Assembly (NCBI RefSeq): GCF_002960445.1
Contig: NZ_POJD01000142.1
Coordinates: 372,001-436,000, forward strand
Source: Streptococcus suis
GTDB taxonomy: Bacteria; Bacillota; Bacilli; Lactobacillales; Streptococcaceae
DNA length: 64,000 nucleotides
Direction: 5' to 3'
Below, in pieces: positions 35,103-46,052 of this stretch (positions within the stretch are counted from its first letter, which is position 1; each line of letters starts with the position of its first letter). A program made the position numbers and the translations under genes. Below the pieces are notes generated by a model. That model was not told where the DNA came from and made no database searches. It saw only the letters and a list, made by a program, of their open reading frames with translations.

Positions 35103-36416
35103 TTACACTTTCTTTCGTCCATGCATGAAGAAGTAAATCGCACTAGAAATCAGTAAACCAATGGCTCCGTATACAAAGTTCATTGGGTTATCTCCCCAAA
35201 TCATAATCAAACTAATAACTACTGCAATAGTTGGAATGACTGGTCCAAATGGCAGACGGAAAACTACCTGTGCATTCGGCTCATCTTTGCGTAATTTATT
35301 GACAGCCAGTGCTGTTGGGATGTATTGGAAGAAACGGAAGACTACACTGAGGGTAGCAAGAATTTCAAAGGAGCCTGATAACAAGAGGATACAAGCAATG
35401 ACACATGAAATAATAATGGCTACAACTGGTGCATCATTGCCATTTTTCCGAGCAATGGCTGCTGGTAATAAACCTTCTTCAGCAATGGCAGCACCAAAAC
35501 GTGGCACCATGATGGATTCACCCATGTTCAGACCAGTGATGGAAATGAGAGCCCCAATAGATACCAACCAGTAGCCAGCAGGACCAATCATCTTCACAAG
35601 AGCATCTTGCACAGGAGCCTTTGTATCCATTATACCAGAACCTAGCATGGCAATGGTACCCCCAATAATAAGCATATACAAAATAGAAACAATACTAATA
35701 GAACCTAATATAGCTCGAGGAACATTTTTTTCTGGATTTCTCATCTCACCAGCTACGATAGAGAGGGTTTCAAAGCCAATAAAGCCATAGAAAATATAGA
35801 TGGCGGTGCCTGAAATCGCTCCCAGCAAGGTTTGTCCTTCAGATAATTGTACAAAAGGACTAAAGTTTGATAGACCTTTAGGAATAAAGATGATGGCACA
35901 AAGGGAGAAGAGAATAATCGGAATTAACTTGGCAATGGTTGCCGTAATGGTAAAGACTTTGGAGGTTCTCAAACCAGCAATGTTCATCAAGGACAAGAGA
36001 ATGACCAAGCCGATACTAAGTGGAATATTCATTCCCTCAAAGGCTGGGAAAGTGATGATGAACATCTTAGCAAAACCTGCTGCCATAGCCGCCCAGGCAA
36101 ACATGGTTACCATCCAGCCTAAGATGCCGACATTAAAACCAATAAAATCACCGAAAGCACGTTTAGAATATTGGAAGGCACCACCGTTTTTTCCAAAGTA
36201 ACCTGCCACCTCAGCAAAACAGACCGCCAACATGATAGTTAGGATAGCTGTTCCTAGCATAACAGCGATGGAAGCTGGACCAAGGTCCCGATAAATATTT
36301 TGCGGCAAGAGAAAGATACCAGACCCAATAACAGCGTTGATACCGTATAAGGTCGCTCCTGTCAGAGAGAATTTTGCACTCTCCTGCGTCGATAACTGTG
36401 TCTGTTTGTTTTCCAT
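35103..36416 (-). CDS. APC family amino acid permease, probably for histidine
   Basis: A 437-residue transporter with about twelve membrane segments. The first helix holds the APC substrate motif GINAVIGSGIFLLP, and the loop after helix 2 is short, as in amino acid-polyamine-organocation carriers. Position between hutD and hutH inside the hut operon suggests uptake of histidine (or urocanate). TAGGAGATCATATC precedes the ATG. Specificity is inferred from context only. Confidence 0.85.
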   Translation of the reverse strand: MENKQTQLSTQESAKFSLTGATLYGINAVIGSGIFLLPQNIYRDLGPASIAVMLGTAILTIMLAVCFAEVAGYFGKNGGAFQYSKRAFGDFIGFNVGILGWMVTMFAWAAMAAGFAKMFIITFPAFEGMNIPLSIGLVILLSLMNIAGLRTSKVFTITATIAKLIPIILFSLCAIIFIPKGLSNFSPFVQLSEGQTLLGAISGTAIYIFYGFIGFETLSIVAGEMRNPEKNVPRAILGSISIVSILYMLIIGGTIAMLGSGIMDTKAPVQDALVKMIGPAGYWLVSIGALISITGLNMGESIMVPRFGAAIAEEGLLPAAIARKNGNDAPVVAIIISCVIACILLLSGSFEILATLSVVFRFFQYIPTALAVNKLRKDEPNAQVVFRLPFGPVIPTIAVVISLIMIWGDNPMNFVYGAIGLLISSAIYFFMHGRKKV

Positions 36417-36439
36417 GATATGATCTCCTAAATCTTCTT

Positions 36440-37051
36440 CTAGACCATGTTTCTACTTAGGTCAGTAGACCTAAGTTTAGCAATAAGCGCCTTAGGCTTT
36501 TGGCAAGCTTGACAAGCAGTTAGATGAAGGGATCGGGGAGGCAACTCATTGGTCTCAACCACCAGCAATTCCTTTGCTGCTAGATGACTACTTCCCCACC
36601 CTTCTATATGGAAATCCAAATTGACTAAGGCATAAATAAATTGAAAATCATCCCCACACTCTACTCCCCACTTGTTCTCATCCATCACCTGTAAATCAGC
36701 TTGCACACTATCGTCAAATATAATATTAAAATCCTGTGCTTTTCCTACGCATTGGATGGATTGTTCCCCCTCAAACCGATGGATGTGATAAGGAGCCAGA
36801 GTTACTTGTTCGCCACTATTCATATCCTGCAAGATAATGGTTTGGTCTAAACTTAATAGAATGCGGTGATATGAAGGTAGCGAGGTAAAGGTAGATTGTT
36901 CCGTGTCCATACTTGCTGTGGACAATCGAAATTGAAAATTTCTTTCACCATAGGAAGACTGAGCAGGAAAGAGATAGAGTTGAGTGGTTCGTCCACCTGA
37001 CCAGGAGGTTTCTTGGTAATCACTTGTTTTATACTTTTCAACTCTAATCAT
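36440..37051 (-). CDS. hutD: HutD/Ves family protein
   Basis: A 203-residue cupin-like protein beginning MIRVEKYKTSDYQETSWSGG and containing FQFRLSTASM and FTSLPSYHRILLSLD, hallmarks of the HutD/Ves family. HutD is thought to moderate pathway flux, possibly by binding formimino-glutamate; this is not settled. AGAGGTGGAAGG lies before the chosen ATG. It starts 13 bases after the fhs stop and is followed by the permease gene. Confidence 0.82.
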   Translation of the reverse strand: MIRVEKYKTSDYQETSWSGGRTTQLYLFPAQSSYGERNFQFRLSTASMDTEQSTFTSLPSYHRILLSLDQTIILQDMNSGEQVTLAPYHIHRFEGEQSIQCVGKAQDFNIIFDDSVQADLQVMDENKWGVECGDDFQFIYALVNLDFHIEGWGSSHLAAKELLVVETNELPPRSLHLTACQACQKPKALIAKLRSTDLSRNMV

Positions 37052-37064
37052 CCTTCCACCTCTC

Positions 37065-38738
37065 TTAGAAAAGACCTGTGATATTGCCCTGGTTGTCAAT
37101 ATCAATTTTTTCACTCGCAGGGACCTTTGGCAAACCTGGCATGGTCATAATGTTTCCTGTCAAGGCGACGATAAAGCCAGCACCTGCTGAAACTTTGACA
37201 TTACTAATGGTCACTGTAAAGTCTGTCGGAGCTCCTAAGAGATTAGGGTTATCTGAGAATGAATACTGGGTCTTGGCCATACAGATTGGATAGGAACCAA
37301 AACCTAGTCTTTCCAGTTCTGCTATTTCTTTTTTAGCAAGTGTTGAGAGTTTAACCCCTTGACCACCATAGACTTTTGTAACAATTTTGTGTAATTTAGT
37401 TTCAATCTTGTCTTCTACATCATAGACAAATTGGAAATGATTTTCTTCTTGAGCAAGTTGGACGACTTTCTCTGCAAGTTGACGCCCTCCTTGACCACCA
37501 TGTGCCCAAACATCAGACAGTACTACATCAACACCACGTTTGGCACAAGCAGTAGAAACTGCCTCTAATTCTGCCTCTGTGTCTAGTGGGAATTTATTGA
37601 TGGCAACAACCGCAGGCAAACCATAAACTTCCTGAATATTCTCCAAATGTTTTTCAAGGTTTGGTAAACCTGCAAGTACTGCTTCTACATTTTCTTGAGC
37701 CAGGTCAGACTTGGCAACTCCTCCGTGCATTTTAAGGGCACGAATAGTAGCTACGAGTACAACTGCGGATGGTCGTAAGCCACTTAGACGACACTTGATA
37801 TCTATGAATTTTTCAGCGCCTAAATCTGCCCCAAAGCCTGCTTCTGTAACCACATAATCTGCATATTTTAAGGCTAATTTAGTAGCAAGAACACTATTAC
37901 AACCGTGAGCAATATTTGCAAACGGACCACCGTGAATAAGGGCTGGGGAGTGTTCAAGGGTTTGAACAAGGTTAGGGTGAATGGCTTCTTTCAAGAGTGC
38001 TGCCATTGCCCCAGCTGCCTTAAGATCTCCAGCTGTAACCGGTTGACCTTGGAAATTATAGCCGATGATAATTTTTTCCAGTCGTGCCTTCAAATCAGCT
38101 ATATTTTCAGATAGGCACAGAATAGCCATTATTTCTGAAGCAACGGTAATATCGTAGCCATCTTCCCTAGGTACTCCATTTACCTTACCATGCAGGCCAT
38201 CGACAATATGGCGGAGCTGACGGTCATTCATGTCGACTACTCGCTTCCAGGTAATCCGACGACTATCAATTCCCAAGGCATTTCCATGATGAATATGATT
38301 ATCAATCAAGGCTGCCAGCAGGTTATTAGCTACACCGATGGCATGAAAATCTCCAGTAAAATGCAAGTTAATATCTTCCATTGGAACAACCTGGGCATAT
38401 CCACCACCTGCTGCACCACCTTTAACCCCAAAGACAGGTCCTAAAGACGGCTCACGCAGGGCGATGATAGCCTTTTTACCAATAGCAGTCAAGGCATCGA
38501 CCAAACCAACGGAAGTTGTTGTTTTTCCTTCCCCTGCTGGAGTTGGGGAAATAGCCGTTACCAAAATCAATTTCCCATCTGGTTGATCTTTCAAGGCTTC
38601 TAACTGACGACTGTCAATTTTAGCCTTGTATCTACCATATAAGGATAAACTTTCTTCTGGAATACCTAAACGGTCTGCCACCTGTCCAATGGGTTCCATT
38701 TGGACGGAATTCGCAATGTCAATATCTGATAAAACCAT
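37065..38738 (-). CDS. fhs: Formate-tetrahydrofolate ligase
   Basis: A 557-residue enzyme that interconverts formate, ATP and THF with 10-formyl-THF. The P-loop [15 protein letters not shown] is near residue 66 and [14 protein letters not shown] near 160. AAAGGAGGTAGCT precedes the start. In this operon it probably runs toward formate and ATP, using 10-formyl-THF made from the formimino group of histidine. Many streptococci carry another, housekeeping fhs elsewhere, so this may be a hut-dedicated copy. Confidence 0.94.
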   Translation of the reverse strand: MVLSDIDIANSVQMEPIGQVADRLGIPEESLSLYGRYKAKIDSRQLEALKDQPDGKLILVTAISPTPAGEGKTTTSVGLVDALTAIGKKAIIALREPSLGPVFGVKGGAAGGGYAQVVPMEDINLHFTGDFHAIGVANNLLAALIDNHIHHGNALGIDSRRITWKRVVDMNDRQLRHIVDGLHGKVNGVPREDGYDITVASEIMAILCLSENIADLKARLEKIIIGYNFQGQPVTAGDLKAAGAMAALLKEAIHPNLVQTLEHSPALIHGGPFANIAHGCNSVLATKLALKYADYVVTEAGFGADLGAEKFIDIKCRLSGLRPSAVVLVATIRALKMHGGVAKSDLAQENVEAVLAGLPNLEKHLENIQEVYGLPAVVAINKFPLDTEAELEAVSTACAKRGVDVVLSDVWAHGGQGGRQLAEKVVQLAQEENHFQFVYDVEDKIETKLHKIVTKVYGGQGVKLSTLAKKEIAELERLGFGSYPICMAKTQYSFSDNPNLLGAPTDFTVTISNVKVSAGAGFIVALTGNIMTMPGLPKVPASEKIDIDNQGNITGLF

Positions 38739-38749
38739 AGCTACCTCCT

Positions 38750-39376
38750 TTAAACGATGCGGAGAATGTCTTCATATACCTGGTCTGCTAGGCTAGAACC
38801 AGCTTCCAAAATAGTCTGGCCTTGTTGGCGATAGTGACTGACAAAGTCCTCATCTTTTATACCTGATAAGTTGATGAGAACATTGAGCCAGGCCCCCTGC
38901 AAACCTGCCTTGAGCGAGAGGGCTGCCACCCCCAAATCACTGGCAGCATTGGTATTGGACTTGCCGACTGCCTCTGCTGTTACCTGAAGTGCCTGCAAAA
39001 TAATCTCCATCATGCCAAACGGAGAGAGCGTTGCTGCCTTCAAGGCTGCCTGCATAGCCTGCCTGCGCGCTTCTTTATCTTCCTCTGTTTCCTTAGGCAT
39101 ATCAAAGACAGCTGAAACTTGATTAAATGCCTCTGTGTCTTCGTCTATTGCCCGCAATAAACGCTCTTGCAAGTCACCAGCTACGTTATGAATGTCTTCA
39201 ATAGCAGCCTGATAGTCAGCATACTTTTTCTTCCCAAGAGTCAACTCGCACACCATTTTTGTCAATGAAATACCATTGACAGCCGAGAGAGCTGCTGCTG
39301 AGCCTCCGCCTGGTGCTGGGGCATCTGAACCCAGTAATTGAGCAAATTCTGTAAGAGTTAAATCAACTAATGCCAT
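38750..39376 (-). CDS. fchA: Formimidoyltetrahydrofolate cyclodeaminase
   Basis: A 208-residue helical protein with the signature [16 protein letters not shown] near residue 22. It converts 5-formimino-THF to 5,10-methenyl-THF and ammonia. Length matches the stand-alone bacterial enzyme; in animals this domain is fused to the transferase, which here is the next upstream gene ftcD, 11 bases away. The two probably act in sequence, perhaps in a complex. Confidence 0.92.
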   Translation of the reverse strand: MALVDLTLTEFAQLLGSDAPAPGGGSAAALSAVNGISLTKMVCELTLGKKKYADYQAAIEDIHNVAGDLQERLLRAIDEDTEAFNQVSAVFDMPKETEEDKEARRQAMQAALKAATLSPFGMMEIILQALQVTAEAVGKSNTNAASDLGVAALSLKAGLQGAWLNVLINLSGIKDEDFVSHYRQQGQTILEAGSSLADQVYEDILRIV

Positions 39377-39387
39377 CGGTCATACTC

Positions 39388-40287
39388 CTATCCCAACAAA
39401 TGATTTTCTAGTACCTGCTTGTTGTAATCAAACTCTTCCAATTGCAAGTAGTATTCTGCCACATCAACCAAGGCTTTTGCAGGTGCCAATCCAACGATTT
39501 CAGAACCAATAATCGACACACCATATCTCTTAGCCTCAAAACGAATGGTTTCAAAGGTACGATAAAGTGAGCATTTTTCCAAGTTCACCATATTCATTGA
39601 AACCTGGGCAATATTTCTTCCTTCCAACATGACACCGATAGCCTTACAATACTTGTAGCCACCACCTGAACCACGGATGATTTTGGCAATCTTGTTAGCA
39701 ATTTCTAGATTGTCTGTATCCAAATTGACATTATAGGCAACTAGAGGCATCCGAGCGCCGACTGCTGTGACACCTGCTGTTGGATGAATCTTCCTTTCAC
39801 CGAAATCAGGCGCCCAGTCTTCTTCCAATAATTTTTCAGGCATGCCTTCAAACTGACCCTTGCGGACCTTAGCCAGATTTTGTCGTTCTGGTCTGCTTGC
39901 TGCTTCTTCATAGAGGAAGACTGGAATAGCCAATTCTTTATTGATACGCTCAGCGACTTTCTTAGCCAGTTGAACACATTCTTCCATGCTGATGTCTTTT
40001 ACAGGGACGAATGGAAGTACATCTGTCGCTCCCATCCTTGGGTGTTCACCTGTGTGCTTGGTCATATCAATCTTTTCACTAGCATATTTGACCAGTTGAA
40101 AAGCTCCTTCCTGAATACTTTCTTCATCTCCCACCAAAGTAAACACACTGCGGTTATGACTTTGGTCTGAAGAATAATCCAGCAAGGTCACACCTGGAAC
40201 ACTCTTAGCAGTCGCTACCAAGCCATCGATGATTTCCTGGTTACGTCCCTCTGAAAAATTTGGAATACATTCTACAAGTTTTGCCAT
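39388..40287 (-). CDS. ftcD: Glutamate formimidoyltransferase
   Basis: A 299-residue enzyme that moves the formimino group of N-formimino-glutamate to THF, releasing glutamate. It starts MAKLVECIPNFSEGRNQEII, with the family motifs DQSHNRSVFTLVG near 42 and HPRMGATDVLPFVPV near 82. Only the transferase part is present; the cyclodeaminase is fchA downstream. It lies between hutU and fchA with short gaps in the hut operon. Confidence 0.95.
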   Translation of the reverse strand: MAKLVECIPNFSEGRNQEIIDGLVATAKSVPGVTLLDYSSDQSHNRSVFTLVGDEESIQEGAFQLVKYASEKIDMTKHTGEHPRMGATDVLPFVPVKDISMEECVQLAKKVAERINKELAIPVFLYEEAASRPERQNLAKVRKGQFEGMPEKLLEEDWAPDFGERKIHPTAGVTAVGARMPLVAYNVNLDTDNLEIANKIAKIIRGSGGGYKYCKAIGVMLEGRNIAQVSMNMVNLEKCSLYRTFETIRFEAKRYGVSIIGSEIVGLAPAKALVDVAEYYLQLEEFDYNKQVLENHLLG

Positions 40288-40328
40288 TTGAAAACCTCTT
40301 TCTTATTATGATTGTTTAGCCGATTTAC

Positions 40329-42362
40329 TTACTTTTCAAACAATTTAGCAACAGAAGACTGAATTAAGTCCTCATCTGCCAAATAAGGAATGGTGATATG
40401 GTCTGTACCTTGACGCATTTGGTTGTACTCAATAGCCGTTTCAATCGCATGGTCATTACGAGCCCAGTTCCGACGCGCTACACCACCCATGGTATCCCAA
40501 GCGATAGCTGATTTGATAATCTCATCCACGCGCTCGCTTCCATCCAATACCAGACCAAAACCACCATTGATAGACTTACCAATACCAGTACCGCCACCAT
40601 TATGGAGGGCCACAAGACTCATGCCACGCGCCGCATTACCAGCGTAGCACTGAACAGCCATATCGCAGGTTACATTTGAACCATCCTTGATGTTGGATGT
40701 TTCACGGAATGGAGAATCAGTACCCGATACATCGTGATGGTCACGACCCAGCATGACAGGACCAATTTTTCCTTGACGAATGAGCTCATTGAACTTCAGC
40801 GCAATATTGACACGACCCATGCAATCTTGGTACAAAATCCGTGCCTGAGTTCCTACGACCAGCTGATTTTTCTCTGCGTCGCGGATCCAGTTGTAATTAT
40901 CACGATCTTGGTAACGACGAGTTGGATCAATCACATCCATAGCAGCCTTGTCTGTAGTAATCAAGTCCTCATGCTTGCCACTCAAGCAAACCCAACGGAA
41001 TGGACCGTAACCATAGTCAAAGAGCATAGGTCCCATGATATCTTCCACATAAGAAGGCCAGATGAAGCCATCTTTATCATCCAAACCATTCTTAGAAATT
41101 TCCTTGATACCTGAGTCATAAACTGACTTCATAAAGGCATTGCCATAATCGAAGAAATAGGTTCCTCGGTCAGTCAGGGTCTTAATAGCTTGATAATGAC
41201 GTTCCAGGGTTTTATCCACTAGACCAATAAAGCTTTCCTTATCCTCTGCGAGTAAACGAGTACGCTCCTCAAAGCTAATACCGACTGGACAGTAGCCTCC
41301 ATCATAGACATTGTGACAAGAGGTTTGGTCAGAGAGAAGGTCAACTGGAATATTCTTTTCAACCACATATTCCAGCAAATCTACAATATTTCCATGATAG
41401 GCGATTGAGGTAGATTGGCCTTTCTCTTTCGCAGCCAAGGCCAAGGTCAATGCTTCTTCTGGACTTTCTGCCAACTGACTAATCCAACCTTGTGAATGGC
41501 GGGTTTCAATCCGCGACTGGTCTACCTCGGCTACAATAGCAACTGCCTTAGCAATTTCAGCAGCCTTGCCCTGAGCTCCACTCATTCCACCCAAACCAGA
41601 TGAGATAAAGAGTTTACCTGTCAAATCCCCATCATCAGCCACACCCAATTTCAAGCGGCCAGCATTGAGAAGAGTATTGAAGGTACCATGAACAATTCCC
41701 TGAGGACCAATGTACATCCAGCCACCAGCTGTCATCTGACCGTAATTGGTCACACCCATTTCTTCAGCGATTTCCCAGTCCTTCATGTTGTCGTATTCAC
41801 CAACCAACAAACCATTGGTAATAATGACACGCGGTGCCTCTGGTTTGGACTTAAATAGACCTAAGGGATGACCGGATTCGACCACCAAGGTCTGTTCTTC
41901 TGTCATGACCTCCAGGTATTTTTTAATCAAACAATACTGCATCCAGTTGGCACAGACCGAACCTGTTTCCCCATAAGTGACTAACTCGTAAGGATACAAG
42001 GCAATTTCAAAACTGAGGTTATTATCCATCATGACCTGCATGGCCTTAGCAGCCGTACAATTTCCCTTGTAGTCATCAATCGGCTTGCCATAAATTCTTT
42101 CTTTTGGACGCCAGCGATAGCCATAAATCCGCCCGCGAGTTTTTAACTCTTCCAAAAATTCTGGAATGACTTCCTCATGGTATTTTTTTGGAATATACCG
42201 CAGGGCATTTTTCAAGGCAATCTCTGTCTGAGCCTGTGTTAACCGAAAGCCCCGGTCTGGTGCTCGTCTGATGCCTTCCTCAAAGACTGTCTTTTCAGGC
42301 AAGACATCATCTAACTTGATGGTCATTGCTGCCGCAATATCTTTTTCTTCAAAATGTGACAT
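40329..42362 (-). CDS. hutU: Urocanate hydratase
   Basis: A 677-residue enzyme that hydrates urocanate to imidazolone-propionate using tightly bound NAD. SGLGGMSGAQGKA near 265 is the nucleotide-binding loop, and SDQTSCHNVYDGGYCPVG near 360 contains the cysteine and histidine region. It is longer than the ~560-residue enterobacterial form and matches the long type known in streptococci. First gene of the leftward hut operon, behind a good promoter at 42464-42493. Confidence 0.94.
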   Translation of the reverse strand: MSHFEEKDIAAAMTIKLDDVLPEKTVFEEGIRRAPDRGFRLTQAQTEIALKNALRYIPKKYHEEVIPEFLEELKTRGRIYGYRWRPKERIYGKPIDDYKGNCTAAKAMQVMMDNNLSFEIALYPYELVTYGETGSVCANWMQYCLIKKYLEVMTEEQTLVVESGHPLGLFKSKPEAPRVIITNGLLVGEYDNMKDWEIAEEMGVTNYGQMTAGGWMYIGPQGIVHGTFNTLLNAGRLKLGVADDGDLTGKLFISSGLGGMSGAQGKAAEIAKAVAIVAEVDQSRIETRHSQGWISQLAESPEEALTLALAAKEKGQSTSIAYHGNIVDLLEYVVEKNIPVDLLSDQTSCHNVYDGGYCPVGISFEERTRLLAEDKESFIGLVDKTLERHYQAIKTLTDRGTYFFDYGNAFMKSVYDSGIKEISKNGLDDKDGFIWPSYVEDIMGPMLFDYGYGPFRWVCLSGKHEDLITTDKAAMDVIDPTRRYQDRDNYNWIRDAEKNQLVVGTQARILYQDCMGRVNIALKFNELIRQGKIGPVMLGRDHHDVSGTDSPFRETSNIKDGSNVTCDMAVQCYAGNAARGMSLVALHNGGGTGIGKSINGGFGLVLDGSERVDEIIKSAIAWDTMGGVARRNWARNDHAIETAIEYNQMRQGTDHITIPYLADEDLIQSSVAKLFEK

Positions 42363-42463
42363 AGGTCATCCTCCTTTTGAATCTAGTGCTTGTTTCCTTC
42401 CTCAGAAATAGACCCATTTCCAAGCAAGGACTTTTTATACATTCCTAGTTTACCTTTTATCCG

Positions 42464-42493
42464 TCTATACAAAGTCTGTTAATATATTGTCAA
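42464..42493 (-). promoter_or_regulatory. Promoter of the hutU-hutG operon
   Basis: On the minus strand TTGACA (42493-42488) and TATAGA (42469-42464) are 18 bases apart. Imperfect inverted repeats AAAGTCTGTT (from 42471) and AACAAAGACTTT (to 42503) flank the -35 box and may be an operator. Confidence 0.65.
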
Positions 42494-42530
42494 CAAAGAC
42501 TTTTTATTTTTTGAGAAAAAAGATTTATTT

Positions 42531-42559
42531 TTGACAAAAATTTGACGGTTTTGTATTAT
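42531..42559 (+). promoter_or_regulatory. hutI promoter
   Basis: TTGACA (42531-42536) and TATTAT (42554-42559) are separated by 17 bases; GGGAGGACGCACT precedes the start at 42597. The 42363-42596 gap holds only this and the divergent promoter. Confidence 0.7.
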
Positions 42560-42596
42560 CCTAGAACTAAGAACATCATACAAGGGAGGACGCACT

Positions 42597-43847
42597 ATGT
42601 TCGCAGACAAAATATTGACCCATTTCAATCAGGTATTTTGCCCCAATGACCCCGGTCATCCTCTAGCTGGTAAGGAAATGGCTACAGCCACTATCTTAGA
42701 AGACGGCTACATAGCCATAAAGGATGGAAAAATTCTCGCAACTGGGACTGGAGAGCCTCAAGCAGACTTAGTTGGTCCTGAAACGATTCTTCTTTCATGT
42801 CAAGGAAAGGTGGCCACCCCTGGACTGATCGATTGCCATACCCATCTGGTCTATGGAGGAAGCCGAGAGCATGAATTTGCTCAGAAACTAGCTGGCGTTT
42901 CTTATCTGGATATTTTGGCAAATGGTGGAGGTATTCTATCCACTGTCCGAGCGACAAGAAAGGCTGATTTTGATACCCTCTATCAAAAATCCTATAAACT
43001 ACTGGACTATATGCTGGACCATGGAGTGACTACCGTAGAGGCTAAAAGTGGCTACGGACTGGACTGGGAAACTGAAAAAAGGCAGTTAGAAGTGGTGCAA
43101 AAACTTCATGAGGACCACCCTATTGATTTGATTTCTACCTTTATGGCAGCCCATGCCATTCCAGAAGAATATAAAGGAAATAACCAAGCCTACTTGGACC
43201 TCATCATTGAAAGCATGTTGCCACAAGTTAAAGAAGAAAACTTGGCAGAATTCTGTGACATCTTCTGCGAGCAAGGAGTTTTCACCGCTGAAGAAGCCCG
43301 TAGCCTACTCACAAAAGCCAAGGACATGGGCTTTAAACTTCGTATCCATGCTGATGAAATTAAAAGCATTGGTGGGGTTGATTTGGCTGCCGAACTGGGC
43401 ACAGTCAGTGCCGAGCACCTGATGGTCATTACTGACCAAGGCATTGACAAACTAAGTCATGCTAAGGTGATTGGCAACCTCCTTCCAGCTACCACCTTTA
43501 GCCTGATGGAAGATACCTATGCACCCGCTCGGAAAATGCTGGATAAGGGGATGGCAATTACCCTGTCAACCGATAGCAATCCAGGCAGTTGCCCAACTGC
43601 CAACCTCCAATTTGTCATGCAACTGGGTAGCTTCATGATGCGTTTAACACCAGTTGAAATCTTGAATGCTGTGACCATCAACGCTGCCTATTCCGTAGAC
43701 AGACAGACCCATATTGGTAGTTTCCACCCTGGAAAAGATGCAGACATTAGCATTTTTGATGCACCCAATATCGACTTCCTCTTCTACTTCTTCGCAACCA
43801 ATTTAACAGACCAAGTCTATAAAAAAGGCCTCTGTGTCAGAGGTTAA
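42597..43847 (+). CDS. hutI: Imidazolonepropionase
   Basis: A 416-residue amidohydrolase that opens the imidazolone ring to N-formimino-glutamate. Metal motif [19 protein letters not shown] lies near residue 77; [11 protein letters not shown] near 183 and [13 protein letters not shown] near 246 carry further ligands; the catalytic Asp is in LSTDSNPGS near 325. It is transcribed away from the rest of the hut operon from its own promoter, so both arms can share one operator. A terminator follows. Confidence 0.96.
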   Translation: MFADKILTHFNQVFCPNDPGHPLAGKEMATATILEDGYIAIKDGKILATGTGEPQADLVGPETILLSCQGKVATPGLIDCHTHLVYGGSREHEFAQKLAGVSYLDILANGGGILSTVRATRKADFDTLYQKSYKLLDYMLDHGVTTVEAKSGYGLDWETEKRQLEVVQKLHEDHPIDLISTFMAAHAIPEEYKGNNQAYLDLIIESMLPQVKEENLAEFCDIFCEQGVFTAEEARSLLTKAKDMGFKLRIHADEIKSIGGVDLAAELGTVSAEHLMVITDQGIDKLSHAKVIGNLLPATTFSLMEDTYAPARKMLDKGMAITLSTDSNPGSCPTANLQFVMQLGSFMMRLTPVEILNAVTINAAYSVDRQTHIGSFHPGKDADISIFDAPNIDFLFYFFATNLTDQVYKKGLCVRG

Positions 43848-43853
43848 AACAAT

Positions 43854-43887
43854 AAAGGAAGCCTCCTCAGCCGGAAGCTTCCTTTTT
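43854..43887. terminator. Terminator between hutI and metG
   Basis: AAAGGAAGC / GCTTCCTTT stem with Ts on the plus strand; As before the stem also let it serve the convergent metG. Confidence 0.8.
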
Positions 43888-43895
43888 AAATTTTC

Positions 43896-45899
43896 TTACC
43901 CAATCTGACTGCCGTTTGGCACAGATGGATCGACTGTTAAGAGTGTTAAATTGTCACCATGTTCAGCTGAGAGGATCATGCCCTGGCTGAGCAAGCCCAT
44001 CATCTTACGTGGCTTGAGGTTGGCAACGATTTGAACTTTCTTACCGACCAACTCCTGCTCATTTGGATAGTACTTGGCGATACCAGACAGGATTTGGCGG
44101 TCTTGGCCATCACCTGCGTCCAGACGGAACTTGAGCAGCTTGTCAGACCCCTCCACTTTGGCTACTTCCTTGACTTCGGCCACACGGATTTCTACCTTGT
44201 CGAAGTCCTCGAACTTGATCGCGGCCTTCTCATTTTTGAGTTCCACATCAGCTGGGTTCCATTCTTTTTCTTCCTCTTGGGAAATAGCAGAGCTACCACC
44301 CATTTGAGCTTGGATATAGGTGATTTCCTCTTCCATATCCAGACGTGGGAAGATAGGCATGCCTTTTGCAACCACTGTCAAACCAGCTGGAAGACCTGCA
44401 AAGTCAAGGTTTTCAAGGTCAAATCCTGTTCCCAAACCAAGTTGTTCCATAATGGCATTTGAAGTGGTCATCATGAATGGCTGAATGAGGTGAGCCACCA
44501 CCCGAAGACCTGCTGTCAAGTGAGCCATGACTGCTGCCAACTTGTCACGGTCCGCTTCGTCCTTAGCCAAGACCCAAGGTGCAGTTTCATCGATGTACTT
44601 GTTGGTACGAGAGATGATATTCCAAACAGCTTCCAAGGCGCGTGGATAGTCAACGGCTTCCATATACTTATGGTAGCTTGCCAAGTTGTCAGCCACTACT
44701 GCCGCCAAATCCGCATCAAAATCTGTCACATTGGCAACAAAGGTTGGTACCTGACCGCCGAAATACTTGTTAATCATGGCAACGGTACGGTTGAGCAAGT
44801 TTCCAAGGTCGTTGGCCAGTTCATAGTTAATACGACCAACATAATCTTCTGGTGTAAAGGTGCCGTCAGAGCCAACTGGCAGACTACGCATGAGGTAATA
44901 ACGGAGCGGATCCAAGCCGAAACGCTCAACCAACATTTCTGGATAGACCACATTGCCCTTAGACTTAGACATCTTGCCGTCTTTCATGACAAACCAGCCA
45001 TGAGCGACCAAGCGGTCTGGCAACTTCATGTCCAACATCATGAGCATGATTGGCCAGTAAATGGAGTGAAAACGAAGAATATCCTTGCCAACCATGTGGT
45101 AAACTGTTCCATTCCAGAAGGTGTCGTAGTTGGCTGTTTCTTCCTGACCATAACCCAAGGCTGTCGCATAGTTGAGCAGGGCATCGATCCAAACATAGAC
45201 AACGTGCTTTGGATTGGACGGCACAGGTACTCCCCAAGTAAATGATGTACGGGATACTGCCAAATCTTCCAAGCCTGGCTCGATGAAGTTTTTCATGATT
45301 TCATTGAGGCGGCCGTCTGGCTGGATAAAGTCTGGGTGGGCCTTGAAAAACTCGACCAATTTATCCTGATACTTGCTGAGGCGGAGGAAGTAGGATTCTT
45401 CTGAAACCCAGGCAACCTCGTGACCGCTCGGAGCGATACCACCTGTTACCTTGCCGTTTTCATCTCGGAAGACCTCTTCTAATTGGCTCTCGGTGAAAAA
45501 TTCCTCGTCCGATACAGAGTACCATCCAGAATACTCTCCCAAGTAAATGTCGTCCTGCGCCAGCAATTTTTCAAAAACAGCCGCCACCACTTCCTCGTGG
45601 TAATCATCAGTCGTGCGGATGAACTTGTCGTAAGAGATGTCGAGCAAGTTCCAGAGCTCTTTAACGCCAACCGCCATGCCGTCAACGTAGGCTTGAGGTG
45701 TCAAACCAGCCTCTTTTGCCTTCTCCTCAATCTTTTGCCCGTGCTCATCAAGACCAGTCAGATAGAAGACCTCGTGACCCATGAGACGCTTGTAGCGAGC
45801 CAAGACATCGCAGGCAATAGTTGTGTAGGCTGATCCGATGTGAAGCTTGCCAGACGGATAATAAATCGGTGTGGTGATATAAAATGGTGTTTTTGTCAT
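43896..45899 (-). CDS. metG: Methionyl-tRNA synthetase
   Basis: A 667-residue class I synthetase. The start [22 protein letters not shown] follows AAAGGAAAAAAC; an upstream in-frame extension lacks a ribosome binding site. Signatures are HIGS near 20 and GKMSKSKGN near 297. The zinc-binding cysteine knuckles of some MetG types are absent ([13 protein letters not shown] in that place). A C-terminal tRNA-binding domain starts near 565 ([20 protein letters not shown]) and supports dimerisation. Single gene with its own terminator, not linked to hut. Confidence 0.96.
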   Translation of the reverse strand: MTKTPFYITTPIYYPSGKLHIGSAYTTIACDVLARYKRLMGHEVFYLTGLDEHGQKIEEKAKEAGLTPQAYVDGMAVGVKELWNLLDISYDKFIRTTDDYHEEVVAAVFEKLLAQDDIYLGEYSGWYSVSDEEFFTESQLEEVFRDENGKVTGGIAPSGHEVAWVSEESYFLRLSKYQDKLVEFFKAHPDFIQPDGRLNEIMKNFIEPGLEDLAVSRTSFTWGVPVPSNPKHVVYVWIDALLNYATALGYGQEETANYDTFWNGTVYHMVGKDILRFHSIYWPIMLMMLDMKLPDRLVAHGWFVMKDGKMSKSKGNVVYPEMLVERFGLDPLRYYLMRSLPVGSDGTFTPEDYVGRINYELANDLGNLLNRTVAMINKYFGGQVPTFVANVTDFDADLAAVVADNLASYHKYMEAVDYPRALEAVWNIISRTNKYIDETAPWVLAKDEADRDKLAAVMAHLTAGLRVVAHLIQPFMMTTSNAIMEQLGLGTGFDLENLDFAGLPAGLTVVAKGMPIFPRLDMEEEITYIQAQMGGSSAISQEEEKEWNPADVELKNEKAAIKFEDFDKVEIRVAEVKEVAKVEGSDKLLKFRLDAGDGQDRQILSGIAKYYPNEQELVGKKVQIVANLKPRKMMGLLSQGMILSAEHGDNLTLLTVDPSVPNGSQIG

Positions 45900-46052
45900 G
45901 TTTTTTCCTTTCAACTCAGGGCAAATGAAACCCTGTTCTTGATAACACCCCATTTTATCATATTTTTGTGCAAAAACAAAGCGACTTCCCATCCACAATC
46001 CTTCTAAGATATGTTATACTAGAAGAAGTTATGAAAAAGAATGGGGTTGTCT

